From positions 1 through 56,037 of the forward strand of contig CAKZMM010000131.1 of NCBI GenBank assembly GCA_937128505.1: a stretch of DNA of 56,037 nucleotides. Direction: 5' to 3'. This document shows, piece by piece, positions 1 to 8,195 of the stretch. Each line of letters opens with the position of its first letter. The first letter of the stretch is position 1. The notes below the pieces were generated by a model. That model did not search any database, was not told the DNA's origin, and was given only the letters and a program-made list of their open reading frames with translations. The translations under genes and the position numbers were made by a program. The DNA comes from an uncultured Thermogutta sp. Lineage in GTDB: Bacteria; Planctomycetota; Planctomycetia; Pirellulales; Thermoguttaceae.

Positions 1-80
1 AGATTTCATGAAGTTTGTTGAGATTTCATGAAGTTTGTTGAGATTTCACGAAGTTTGACGTGATTTCATGAAGTTTGCCG
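1..80. repeat. 20-bp tandem repeat array, 4 copies
   Basis: Four head-to-tail copies of a 20-bp unit fill bases 1-20, 21-40, 41-60 and 61-80. The first two copies are identical and the others differ at a few bases. The core is ATTTCATGAAGTTTG, whose centre TTCATGAA is a perfect dyad. The array ends 10 bp before the start codon of the dehydrogenase at 91, so it lies where that gene's promoter or leader should be. It may continue upstream of the window. A related 21-bp array lies at 17949-18074. Confidence 0.9.
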
Positions 81-90
81 AGCAAAACCC

Positions 91-1146
91 ATGAAGGTCG
101 CTTATTTTGTTGGGCCACATTCGATCCGGTTGATCGAAGAGCCTTGCCCGAATATTCAAAAACCTGACGAAGCCCTGGTAAGGATGGACTGTTTGGGCGT
201 GTGCGGCTCGGATGCGCACTACTTCTCGCACGGTCGGATCGGCGATCAAGTTCTTGAGTATCCCGCGACCTTAGGGCATGAGTGCGCCGGAACGATTGTC
301 GCTGTAGGCGACGATGTGGCGGATCTTCAAAGCGGCGATCGCGTGGCGATTGATCCGGCGATAAGCTGTGGGCAGTGTGATCAATGTACGACGGGGCGCG
401 AGAACACATGCCGCCATCTGCATTTTCTAGGATCGCCGGGTGAGGCCCCCGGGGCTGCGGCAGAATACCGGGTTTTGCCGGCACGAAACTGCCTGAAAGT
501 GCCCGAGAAGGTCTCGTCGGAAGAGGCGATGCTTGCCGAGCCTCTGAGTATCGCTTTACACGCCGTTCGGTTAGCGGAGCTCTACGCGGGAGCCAGGGTG
601 GGCGTAATCGGATGTGGCCCGATAGGGCTCGGTGTCATCGCGATGGCCAAACTGATGGCCCCGGTCGTCATCTACGCATGTGACCTTCTCGAGTACCGTT
701 GTCGATTGGCCGAACAACTCGGTGCCGTGGAGACCGTAGTGGTCCATCCGCACAACGCAACGGGGCTAGTACACCGTTGGCAAACTTCGGAACCACGTGG
801 ACTTGATGTGGTTTTCGAGTGCTCAGGGGACCCGCAAGCGATCGACATCGGACAGCAGGTTTTGATCCCTGGTGGGATGCTTGTTCTGGTGGGGATTCCA
901 ATCGCACCACGGGTGGAATTCGATATCCACCGCATGCGGCGGGCGGAGTTAACCTTCCGAAATGTCCGCCGGCAGCGCGGCTGCATGATGCCGGTGCTTC
1001 GAGCGCTCGAGTCGGGTCAAATACCTTCGCACCTATTTCTGACGCATCGTTTCGCCTTTAATCAAATCCAAGATGCCTTCGAGCTCGTCGAGGATTATCG
1101 TGACGGAGTGATCAAGGCTGTGGTGAGAATCGGCCCCGGGGAATAA
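91..1146 (+). CDS. Zinc-dependent alcohol/polyol dehydrogenase (MDR family)
   Basis: This 351-residue protein is a medium-chain zinc dehydrogenase of the sorbitol/threonine dehydrogenase type, which oxidises a secondary alcohol or polyol with NAD(P). The catalytic zinc site is visible as Cys38 in GVCGSDAH and His63-Glu64 in GHECAG. The structural zinc loop is the four cysteines 93, 96, 99 and 107. The nucleotide fold begins at about residue 170 with GVIGCGPIGLG. Length is normal for the family. The ATG at 91 gives the standard N-terminus but has no clear Shine-Dalgarno sequence, and a 20-bp repeat array ends just before it. The next gene is about 490 bp away, so it is probably transcribed alone. 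The substrate cannot be told from sequence; sorbitol, another sugar alcohol or threonine are all possible. Confidence 0.93.
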   Translation: MKVAYFVGPHSIRLIEEPCPNIQKPDEALVRMDCLGVCGSDAHYFSHGRIGDQVLEYPATLGHECAGTIVAVGDDVADLQSGDRVAIDPAISCGQCDQCTTGRENTCRHLHFLGSPGEAPGAAAEYRVLPARNCLKVPEKVSSEEAMLAEPLSIALHAVRLAELYAGARVGVIGCGPIGLGVIAMAKLMAPVVIYACDLLEYRCRLAEQLGAVETVVVHPHNATGLVHRWQTSEPRGLDVVFECSGDPQAIDIGQQVLIPGGMLVLVGIPIAPRVEFDIHRMRRAELTFRNVRRQRGCMMPVLRALESGQIPSHLFLTHRFAFNQIQDAFELVEDYRDGVIKAVVRIGPGE

Positions 1147-1634
1147 CCAGAGGCAAAATTTTTGGTAAAGTTTGCCAAGGAACCTGTGCTTCAGGCGAAG
1201 ATCCACTTTTGCCTCTAGGGCGTGGGATTGTAGCTATAGGAATCCGGGTTTCAGGGGAAGAACTCATTGACCTAAAAAGAGCGAGGCTGGGGATCAAAGA
1301 ATCCGCGTTTCGGAGAAAAAAAGGTGTAGGATCTCGCTCTTCTCGCATGAGATTTGCAACTCTGGGGGCAGGGGGCGATAATCGGCAGAAAGTGTGCGTG
1401 CCGGTTCATCTAGGAGTCCAAAAAAAGACTTCGCCCCAAACCGGCAAAATACATCGAAGTTCGTTGCGGTGCCTTCTCGTAGTGTGTTTAACCGAAGGGG
1501 TAATCGAAGATGTGAAATTGGTCGCGGGATGCTCCCTTTGCTGGGGCTTTGAACCGGGCGTCAACTCGCACAAGCATCCCCGGCTTGCGCACGTCGTGAT
1601 AGGCCCAAAGAAGAACGAAAGGACTGGTTGAAGC
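1147..1634. other. Intergenic spacer, no gene recognised
   Basis: 488 bp between the dehydrogenase and the URO-D-like gene. An open frame runs through it on the + strand but its translation resembles nothing and is of odd composition. A degenerate pair, AGGAATCCGGGTTTCAGGG near 1239 and AAGAATCCGCGTTTCGGAG near 1299, repeats at about 60 bp. I see no promoter or terminator I can defend. Confidence 0.6.
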
Positions 1635-2873
1635 ATGTCCGCGTGGACCTCTCGCGAGCGGGTCCGCACCGCTTTGGAACACCGTGAACCGGATCGGGTG
1701 CCGGTAGATTTCGGCGGACATCGTTCCTCGGGAATTGCCGCCATTGCGTATGCACGGCTCCGCAAATGGATGGGACTCCCGGAACGCCCGATCAGAGTTT
1801 ACGATCCGATCCAGCAGCTTGCCATTATCGACGAGGATCTGCTGAATCTGTTCGGCGTCGACACCATCGAGTTGGGACGCGGTTTTGCCCAGAAAGGCGA
1901 ACACTGGGTCGACTGGGTCCTTCCTGATGGCACACCTTGTCAAATGCCCGTATGGGCTGCCCCCGAGCGAGTCGATGGCGGATGGATCCTCCGGAATCGC
2001 CGCGGTACCGTGGTCGGGCGTATGCCGGATGGAGCCCTGTATTTCGAGCAGTGCTGTTGGCCTTATTACGAGCAAGAGGACTGGGACCGTTTTGAAGAGG
2101 CCTTAGAAGACACGATTTGGGTAGGGATCCCAAGCCCTCCTGGCCCTCTTGTTGGGGGGCCTGGCGGGACGGCCAAATTGGCCGAGGGTGCCCGACGGCT
2201 GCGAGCCTCCACCGATCGAGCAATCCTCGGGCTTTTCGGCGGGAATCTCCTGGAAATAGGCCAGTTCATGTATCGGAACGATCGATTCCTCGAACTATTG
2301 GCCGCCGATAAACCGCGGGCCCATCGCTTCCTCGACCGGTTGGTCGAGCTTCACCTCCAAAATTTGGAGAAGTTCTTGGGTGCGGTGGGGGCGTACATCG
2401 ACATCATCGTTTTTGGCGATGACTTGGGAATGCAACACGGTCCGCAAATCTCGCCGGCGATGTACGTCGAATTCTTCAAGCCGCGTCATGCCCTCATGTG
2501 GGGCCGAGCCAAAGAGCTGGCAGATGTGAAGGTGATGTTGCATTGCTGTGGTGGCGTCCGGCCGCTTCTCCGGCACTTGATCGAGGCAGGGCTCGATGCC
2601 ATAAACCCGGTGCAGATTTCTTGCCGCGGAATGGAACCGGCAGAGCTAAAACGGGAATTCGGCAAAGACATCACCTTCTGGGGTGGCGGATGCGATACCC
2701 AGCAGATTTTGGCCTCGGGCACTCCGGCCGAAATCCGCGAGCATGTGCGCCGTCAGATGGAGATCTCGCGTCCCGGGGGAGGCTTTGTCTTCCAACAAGT
2801 TCACAATATCTTGGCGAACGTTCCGCCGGAGAACGTGGTGGCGATGTTCGAAGCTGTGGCTGAGTTCCGCTGA
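1635..2873 (+). CDS. Uroporphyrinogen decarboxylase (URO-D) family protein
   Basis: A 412-residue member of the URO-D/cobalamin methyltransferase superfamily. The N-terminus SRERVRTALEHREPDRVPVD is the signature opening of this superfamily. The C-terminal half carries HCCGG (His303-x-Cys305), followed by GGGCDTQQ (Cys353), where methyltransferases of the MtaA/CmuA type bind zinc. True HemE enzymes are shorter, about 350 residues, and lack the HxC motif. A role in haem synthesis is therefore unlikely; a methyl transfer or an uncharacterised decarboxylase role fits better. Planctomycete genomes carry many such paralogues of unknown substrate. No corrinoid protein gene lies nearby to identify the partner. 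The family call is firm, the function is not. Confidence 0.88.
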   Translation: MSAWTSRERVRTALEHREPDRVPVDFGGHRSSGIAAIAYARLRKWMGLPERPIRVYDPIQQLAIIDEDLLNLFGVDTIELGRGFAQKGEHWVDWVLPDGTPCQMPVWAAPERVDGGWILRNRRGTVVGRMPDGALYFEQCCWPYYEQEDWDRFEEALEDTIWVGIPSPPGPLVGGPGGTAKLAEGARRLRASTDRAILGLFGGNLLEIGQFMYRNDRFLELLAADKPRAHRFLDRLVELHLQNLEKFLGAVGAYIDIIVFGDDLGMQHGPQISPAMYVEFFKPRHALMWGRAKELADVKVMLHCCGGVRPLLRHLIEAGLDAINPVQISCRGMEPAELKREFGKDITFWGGGCDTQQILASGTPAEIREHVRRQMEISRPGGGFVFQQVHNILANVPPENVVAMFEAVAEFR

Positions 2874-4020
2874 GTATCGTTCTCCATGAGGCCCCCGGTT
2901 GGGGAGAAGTCTCGAAATCCAACTCTTGGAAAGTGCACTAGGGGACATTCAGCCTCCGGTCGGGGAAGAAGTCTCGTCGATGCGTTCATTCCCTGTCGCA
3001 AAGGCACGGGGTACTCTGAGGTGAATGCCGCTTGGGGGAGGAATATCGGGGAGATCTGCTTGGGTACCCCTCGCGCCGGCAAGCGAGCGAATTGTCCGCG
3101 AATTTGCGAGTGGCGGCTTTGGCCATCCACGTAGTCTGAATTACGAATTACTCGTTCAATTTACTGATCCACTCCAACACTCCGGACGCTCCCTGCCTAA
3201 TCAGAACTACCTTTCCTCAGTGCCCGCGCGAGTTTCAGCAGTATGTCTGGTAATCGGTGGAATTTGCTGCCAGAAGCCTAGGGCATGATTGGCGTCAAAG
3301 AGCGCCGTGACTAGAGTCGGAGGTCCGGTCTCCTTCCGACCGACAAGTGCATGCTTGGCTCTGGGTACACACAGCTCCGGGTTGATACAAGGCAGGATGG
3401 TGCCGGCGAAAATTCCCCCGTAAAGCTGCGGATAGGGTAAGAGGTTTGCCCAAGAGGATAACAAAAGCTTTATCCGCTCGAGCCATCTCTATTAGAAAAA
3501 GTCGTACTCAAGTCGCACTGCATAAGAGCGACTTTACTGTTGACGGGGGGAGTAGCCCGGAACAGCGGGTCTCCCCCCACCTTGCAACTATGATGCCGAA
3601 GAAATCTCGGTTTTTTTAGGTAGCCGGTCGGCCAACGCGGGACACCCACTCCAGCACGGGCTTGTTTTTCTAGAATTGGGGCTTATAGTTTAAACCACTT
3701 TGTCGAATTCGAGCTGCTGCCTTCCAGGGCTTCCTTTTTGGGGCAGTTCTGAGTGAAACACTGAGGATCGGAGAACCAAGCTGCGGATTTTTGTCTCAAT
3801 TTGAGTTTCGCTTTAGCGCGAAAAGCAAGCGGGGCTGTCGGCAGACTCATCCGTTCGGAAAAGCAATTCAGCGTCTAAAGATCGCTTCATTGATCGGTTA
3901 ATGGATCATTCCGGCGGCTGGATGGGGAGGAGTGGAAAGGAAGGGGAATTTAGGACGAAAGGGTGTATAGCTGTGTCCCCTGAGGAAACTTTAGTGTAAG
4001 GAGCGGTAAGTTTTGCTCGT

Positions 4021-4110
4021 ATGTGTTCTCTGATATCTTCTTATGTTCTCTGAAACGACGGATGTTCTCTGAAACTCTGAAACGACGGATGTTCTCTGAA
4101 ACGACGGAGA
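4021..4110. repeat. Degenerate ~19-bp repeat (TTCTCTGAAACGACGGATG)
   Basis: Several copies of TGTTCTCTGAAACGACGGA lie in tandem between 4021 and 4110. The first copies are diverged and one copy carries a small internal duplication of CTCTGAAA. It sits 770 bp before btaA and about 120 bp before the next array. No protein is suggested. Confidence 0.75.
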
Positions 4111-4235
4111 ATTGAGCCGCGGCTAAACGGTGGACCAAGCCACCGCTAAACTATGGTTCTTCGCGGAAACAAAGCGATCTTCCCTTTTTTTGCAGCGAGA
4201 CAGGGTTGGGTTGAGCGTTCAGCTTCGTGTGAGGA

Positions 4236-4433
4236 GCTCACATTCGTACTAAAAACTTACATCCTTTTTAGCAACCGACATCCGTAGTACGAACTCACAT
4301 CCGCGTTAAGCACTCAAAATCGTTTAAGAACCCAAATTGTCTTAAGAACCGAAATTGTCTTAAGAACTCAGAGTCGTTCAAGAACTCAGCTTCGTTTGAG
4401 AACTGAGATTCCACTAAGAACTCATATTCGAAT
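4236..4433. repeat. 18-bp degenerate tandem repeat array, about 11 copies
   Basis: The unit is approximately AAGAACTCAAATTCGTCT. Exact 18-bp phasing can be followed from 4272 through 4433, with unit starts at 4290, 4308, 4326, 4344, 4362, 4380, 4398 and 4416. More diverged units extend back to about 4236. The copies at 4326 and 4344 differ at one base. Because 18 is a multiple of three, an open frame of six-residue repeats appears on the minus strand, but it lacks a plausible start and looks incidental. Confidence 0.85.
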
Positions 4434-4874
4434 TGACAGTTCAGATGCGTAGTAGCCTTACAAATTCGGATTCGGAAGAACAACGCACAGGAATGGCGGA
4501 ATTGGCTTTCCATACATCGTAGGTCCGCCGTTTAAATGGGGGGCGAATGATCGGGTCATCAAAGGGTCGGTGAAACCGCGACGGACCGTTGGGCAGCCAA
4601 CACGTGGGAACAAACGCCAACTAGCGGCAAAAAATGCCAATTAATGGCAATGCTTTCCAATTCATCGAGACGGTGAGAGCTCTCAGAAAATCACAAAATT
4701 GGAACAGGACTAGAAGGGTGCGATCCCCTCGAGGCAAGACCGCACGCTCGGATGAGCGTTCTTTCATCAAAAGGATTTGAGTTCGTTTCGGCTTTCAAGC
4801 GCGTAGGCAACGGGAGCACCACGGGCAAGCCGCCGTCGCTCGGCGGAAGTTTTTCTATCCAGAGGAAACACTCC

Positions 4875-6065
4875 ATGGCTGTTGTCGAGTGGATGAGTAC
4901 ACGCGTCTTCAACTTCGTTCATCGCCATAACCTGGTCTACAACACTTGCTGGGAGGACCCTCGTTTGGACCGCGTGGCCCTGGAATTGGGGCCGGATGAT
5001 ACTGTCCTGGTCATCACTTCCGCGGGATGTAATGCCTTGGATTATGCCCTGGTTGGTCCCGCGTATATCTACGCGGTTGATATGAATCCCCGCCAAAACG
5101 CCTTATTGGAGATGAAGCTAGCGGGTATTAAGAATTTGGATTACCCGACGTTTTGGGAGATGTTTGGCGAAGGCCGGCTGCGGGGTATTCGCCGCGTTTA
5201 CGAGAAGAAACTCCGGATGGCTTTGTCGCCGTGGTCGCGGGCTTGGTGGGATCGGCACCTCGACTTCTTCGACAATCCGCGTCGCACTTTTTACTTCCGC
5301 GGAACATCGGGAGCTTTTGCCCACATGATGAATATTTATGTCGATCGGGTGCTGCGACTCCGTCCGTGGGTCAATGCAATCTTGGAGGCGAAAACCGTCG
5401 AGGAACAACGCGAGATCTACGAAAAGCACCTTCGGGACCGATTTTGGTCGCGATCGGTGCATTTTGTGATGAAGCGGGATACCGTGCTCTCCCTCTTAGG
5501 GGTTCCGCGGGCCCAACGCGAGCAAGTGGAGGAACTTTATCCTGGCGGATTGATTGAATATATCCAGCGGTGCGTTGAAGCGGTTTTCGCTCGGTTACCT
5601 CTATCCGATAACTACTTTTGGCGTGTGTATATTACTGGTCACTACACGCCGACTTGTTGCCCGGAGTATCTGAAGCCGGAAAACTTCGAGAAATTGAAAA
5701 ACGGATTGGCGGACCGTATCTCCGTGCACACAGACACCGTGCAGGGATTCTTGGAAAAACATGACGTGAGGATTTCGCGGTTTGTGCTTCTCGACCATAT
5801 GGACTGGCTTTCGGATAAGTACTTCCCCGCTTTGGAGGCAGAATGGCAAGCGATTCTACTGAGGGTGGCACCACAAGCGCGGTTCATCTGGCGCAGCGGT
5901 GGCTTGAGGACAGACTTCGTGAATCGCGTCCAGGTGAGATTAAACGGCGAGCTTTGCCGAGTCGGAGAGTTGCTGCGATATCATCGGCAATTGGCCAACG
6001 AATTGCACGAGAAATGTCGCGTCCACACTTACGCGAGTTTCCATATCGCGGATTTGGTTCGGTAA
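4875..6065 (+). CDS. btaA: BtaA: SAM:diacylglycerol 3-amino-3-carboxypropyltransferase
   Basis: This 396-residue protein (DUF3419/BtaA family) moves the 3-amino-3-carboxypropyl group of S-adenosylmethionine onto diacylglycerol to give diacylglycerylhomoserine, the first step to the phosphorus-free betaine lipid DGTS. The family signatures are clear: [12 protein letters not shown] at residues 21-32, a SAM-binding stretch [16 protein letters not shown] at 44-59, and [13 protein letters not shown] at 67-79. I place the start at the ATG at 4875, preceded by AGAGGAA at good spacing; an upstream in-frame ATG at 4752 would add 41 residues unlike the family. The partner methylase btaB follows on the same strand but 729 bp away, instead of being adjacent as in other bacteria. 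The lipid is typically made under phosphate limitation; I could not identify a Pho box. Confidence 0.93.
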   Translation: MAVVEWMSTRVFNFVHRHNLVYNTCWEDPRLDRVALELGPDDTVLVITSAGCNALDYALVGPAYIYAVDMNPRQNALLEMKLAGIKNLDYPTFWEMFGEGRLRGIRRVYEKKLRMALSPWSRAWWDRHLDFFDNPRRTFYFRGTSGAFAHMMNIYVDRVLRLRPWVNAILEAKTVEEQREIYEKHLRDRFWSRSVHFVMKRDTVLSLLGVPRAQREQVEELYPGGLIEYIQRCVEAVFARLPLSDNYFWRVYITGHYTPTCCPEYLKPENFEKLKNGLADRISVHTDTVQGFLEKHDVRISRFVLLDHMDWLSDKYFPALEAEWQAILLRVAPQARFIWRSGGLRTDFVNRVQVRLNGELCRVGELLRYHRQLANELHEKCRVHTYASFHIADLVR

Positions 6066-6794
6066 ATCGGCTCCCTAGAAATCTAGAGTTTCCTCAGTAC
6101 AGCCGCCACCTTTTTCCTGCATGACCGGCTGAATGTCTCCCAAAAGCATCGCCCATGTGGACTTCAAGGACCGGGCGATTGGCTTACCGGAGCAAGGCGG
6201 TTTCGGTGCGATCCCCGTTTATTGAGTTCGATCCCCGGAGTTACGGCATTCACCGGGAGGAAGGGGACTTTAGGTTAGCTGGGTCGGTTTTAGCGGACGA
6301 AGCAACTGGCAAGCTTCGAACGCGAAGTATAGGGCGGTTCTCCCACGAGTGTCCCGGAATCAAAGGCGCAGAATTTACCCCGCAGAAACTTTCCAAATGA
6401 CCAGTACCTGCAACCTGCAGGAATCTCCGCTACCGCGTTGGGCCAAGCGAAGTCTTCCGCGCCTTCAAACACCGGACACAGGCAACCCCGATGACGGAGA
6501 TTCGCTTCCAGGGGCCCTTGGGTCGCTGGGTGCTTCTAATTTCGGGGATGCTTTTGGCAAGGTGGGAACTGTCCAGGAGCTCCGCACAAGAAAACATAAG
6601 AGCGGAATTACATCTCGGCACCTTGCGGCGAACCGGAAGCGAGTTTGCCAAGGTATCAGGCCGTTTCCATCGCGGTTGCGAAGTAAGGGTGAAACTTGCT
6701 GCCTTTGTGAAGCGAATATACCGCAAAAAGGTTGGATCCGAGACGATTTCGTGCTGTAATACTCTGAGAACAGTGCGCCCCCACTGAGGTCGAT
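6066..6794. other. Spacer between btaA and btaB
   Basis: 729 bp with no recognisable gene. A 136-codon open frame at 6349-6759 has a composition and sequence unlike a real protein. No terminator or clear promoter was recognised, so it is unclear whether btaA and btaB share a transcript. Confidence 0.6.
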
Positions 6795-7526
6795 ATGAGC
6801 CTGTGGAGTGATTTGAAAGTCATCTATCACATGGTCCTCAAGCCCATACGTGGGAAAGACCATGCGCAACGGCTCGAAAGCTTCTACATGGGCCAAGCGG
6901 AGCATTACGACTCGTTTCGTCGGAGGTTGCTCCGAGGACGCGAGGACTTATGGCGAGTGCTAGGCGCACCGGAAGGGGCTATCTGGGTGGATATGGGCGG
7001 CGGGACGGGGGCCAATCTAGAATTCTTTGGAGACGATATCGAAAAACTGCAGAAAGTTTATTTGGTTGACTTGTCGGCATCGCTCCTCAAGGTAGCGGAG
7101 GAGCGCGTCCGAAAGCACGGATGGAACAATGTTGTGGTGGTGGAGGCCGATGCCACCAAGTTTGTCCCCGACTGGCAGCCCGTCGATGTCGTAACCTTTT
7201 CCTATTCCTTGACCATGATCCCGGATTGGTTTGCCGCGATTGACCACGCCGAAAAGCTCTTGCGGCCCGGCGGCTTGGTGGGGGTGGTGGACTTTTATGT
7301 CGCGAGAAAGTATCCCCCCGCGGGCTTCACGCGGCATTCCTGGGTGACGCGGTGGTTTTGGCCTTTTTGGTTTGCCCGGGATAATGTGTTCCTAAGTCCA
7401 GATCATGTGCCGTATTTGCATCGGCGGTTTGACCGCGTCTTTTTTGCCGAATGCCGCACGAAGATTCCCTGGGTCCCCTTCGGCCGCGTGCCCTATTACA
7501 TTTTCGTGGGCGAAAAGCGTGCGTAA
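6795..7526 (+). CDS. btaB: BtaB: diacylglycerylhomoserine N-methyltransferase
   Basis: A 243-residue class I SAM-dependent methyltransferase that should methylate the homoserine amino group of diacylglycerylhomoserine three times to give DGTS. The SAM motif is WVDMGGGTGANLEFF, with Asp66-Gly72 at its core. It is followed by YLVDLSASLL and, further on, the post-motif region LLRPGGLVGVVDFY. The C-terminus, with HVPYLHRRF and later VPFGRVPYYIFVG, is characteristic of BtaB as opposed to generic UbiE-like methylases. The start ATG at 6795 has GAGGT a few bases upstream. Together with btaA it gives a complete two-enzyme betaine-lipid pathway. Confidence 0.9.
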   Translation: MSLWSDLKVIYHMVLKPIRGKDHAQRLESFYMGQAEHYDSFRRRLLRGREDLWRVLGAPEGAIWVDMGGGTGANLEFFGDDIEKLQKVYLVDLSASLLKVAEERVRKHGWNNVVVVEADATKFVPDWQPVDVVTFSYSLTMIPDWFAAIDHAEKLLRPGGLVGVVDFYVARKYPPAGFTRHSWVTRWFWPFWFARDNVFLSPDHVPYLHRRFDRVFFAECRTKIPWVPFGRVPYYIFVGEKRA

Positions 7527-8195
7527 GATAATTAAGCGTGCGTATTGATAGATGCGTATTGATAGAATTATGGTGTTCTGCTCGCCGCGGGGATCAGCGT
7601 GGATCACGGCGAAATTGACGGCACAAAGACCGATGAATGAATCGGTCGATTTTGCGAGAAAGAACCCCGCTAGTTGTGGAACGGAGGGCTGCAAAGGTCG
7701 CCGGGGGCGAGCAGATCGGTCTTATTCGAAAGATCAAGTGGCGGTTGAGCTGCGGAAAAGGCTTTGAACTTGGGTCGATCGTTCGGCATCTTAAAGGGCC
7801 GAGGGAGGATTCCGCGTTCTTGCTGCCAGAATAGGGCTACCGAGGAAATGTGAAAGTGTCCGTTTTGCGCGACCGGGCTTCAGGCGAATACCTGGGGTTC
7901 AAATGGGAAAATGGGCTATAGGCGAATACCTCTGATTGAAAGTCGTAAGAAAGCTTCAGCCTTGTAAAAAAGTTTCAAGGTCGCAAGAGAGCTTCAAAGT
8001 TGTGAGAGGATCGGGTGATCAGTATTTGCGAAGCGTTGGCAGATTCAATGCTGTAAGAAGCCTGCAAAATTGTAAGAGGGCTTCAAAACTGTAAGGTAAG
8101 TACAGTGGCTAGACTCGTGCAAAGCTGCCCAATCATTGGCGAGGCATTTCAGCATGGAGAAGCTGTGAAGAGAAATATTGGGGGTCGGTTCCGGT
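7527..8195. other. Spacer before the kinase gene
   Basis: About 670 bp without a convincing gene. It begins with a 14-bp direct repeat, GCGTATTGATAGAT, at about 7537-7565. Two copies of GGCGAATACCT lie at 7872 and 7920, and a 19-bp degenerate repeat array lies at 7945-8109. Confidence 0.6.
7945..8109. repeat. 19-bp degenerate tandem repeat array
   Basis: Units of about 19 bp with consensus GTAAGAGAGCTTCAAAATT begin at 7945, 7964, 7983, 8002 and 8021. After a phase slip they resume at 8053, 8072 and 8091. Each unit has a GTAAGA head and a GCTTCAA body. The array ends about 85 bp before the kinase start codon, so it occupies the likely promoter/leader region. A 19-bp period cannot encode a repeated peptide. 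Confidence 0.8.

Larger units (their letters stand above)
2874..4874. other. 2-kb gene-free region with repeats
   Basis: No frame here gives a recognisable protein. At 2892-2976 there is a degenerate direct repeat, CCCCCGGTTGGGGAGAAGTC against CCTCCGGTCGGGGAAGAAGTC. At about 4020-4110 copies of TTCTCTGAAACGACGGATG are repeated, and 4236-4433 holds an 18-bp array listed separately. The part from 3480 to 4440 is richer in A+T than the genes on either side. Confidence 0.65.

Noticed and set aside
1-80. CRISPR array at the window start or in the other repeat regions
   Set aside because: The units are directly tandem without unique spacers, and no cas gene is present.
4295-4513. A 72-codon minus-strand frame with EFLRQF-type six-residue repeats
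   Set aside because: It is the translation of the 18-bp array; there is no ribosome binding site and the repeats decay as DNA, not as protein.
6349-6759. Open frame of 136 codons between btaA and btaB
   Set aside because: No similarity to any family, no ribosome binding site, and a composition like out-of-frame translation.
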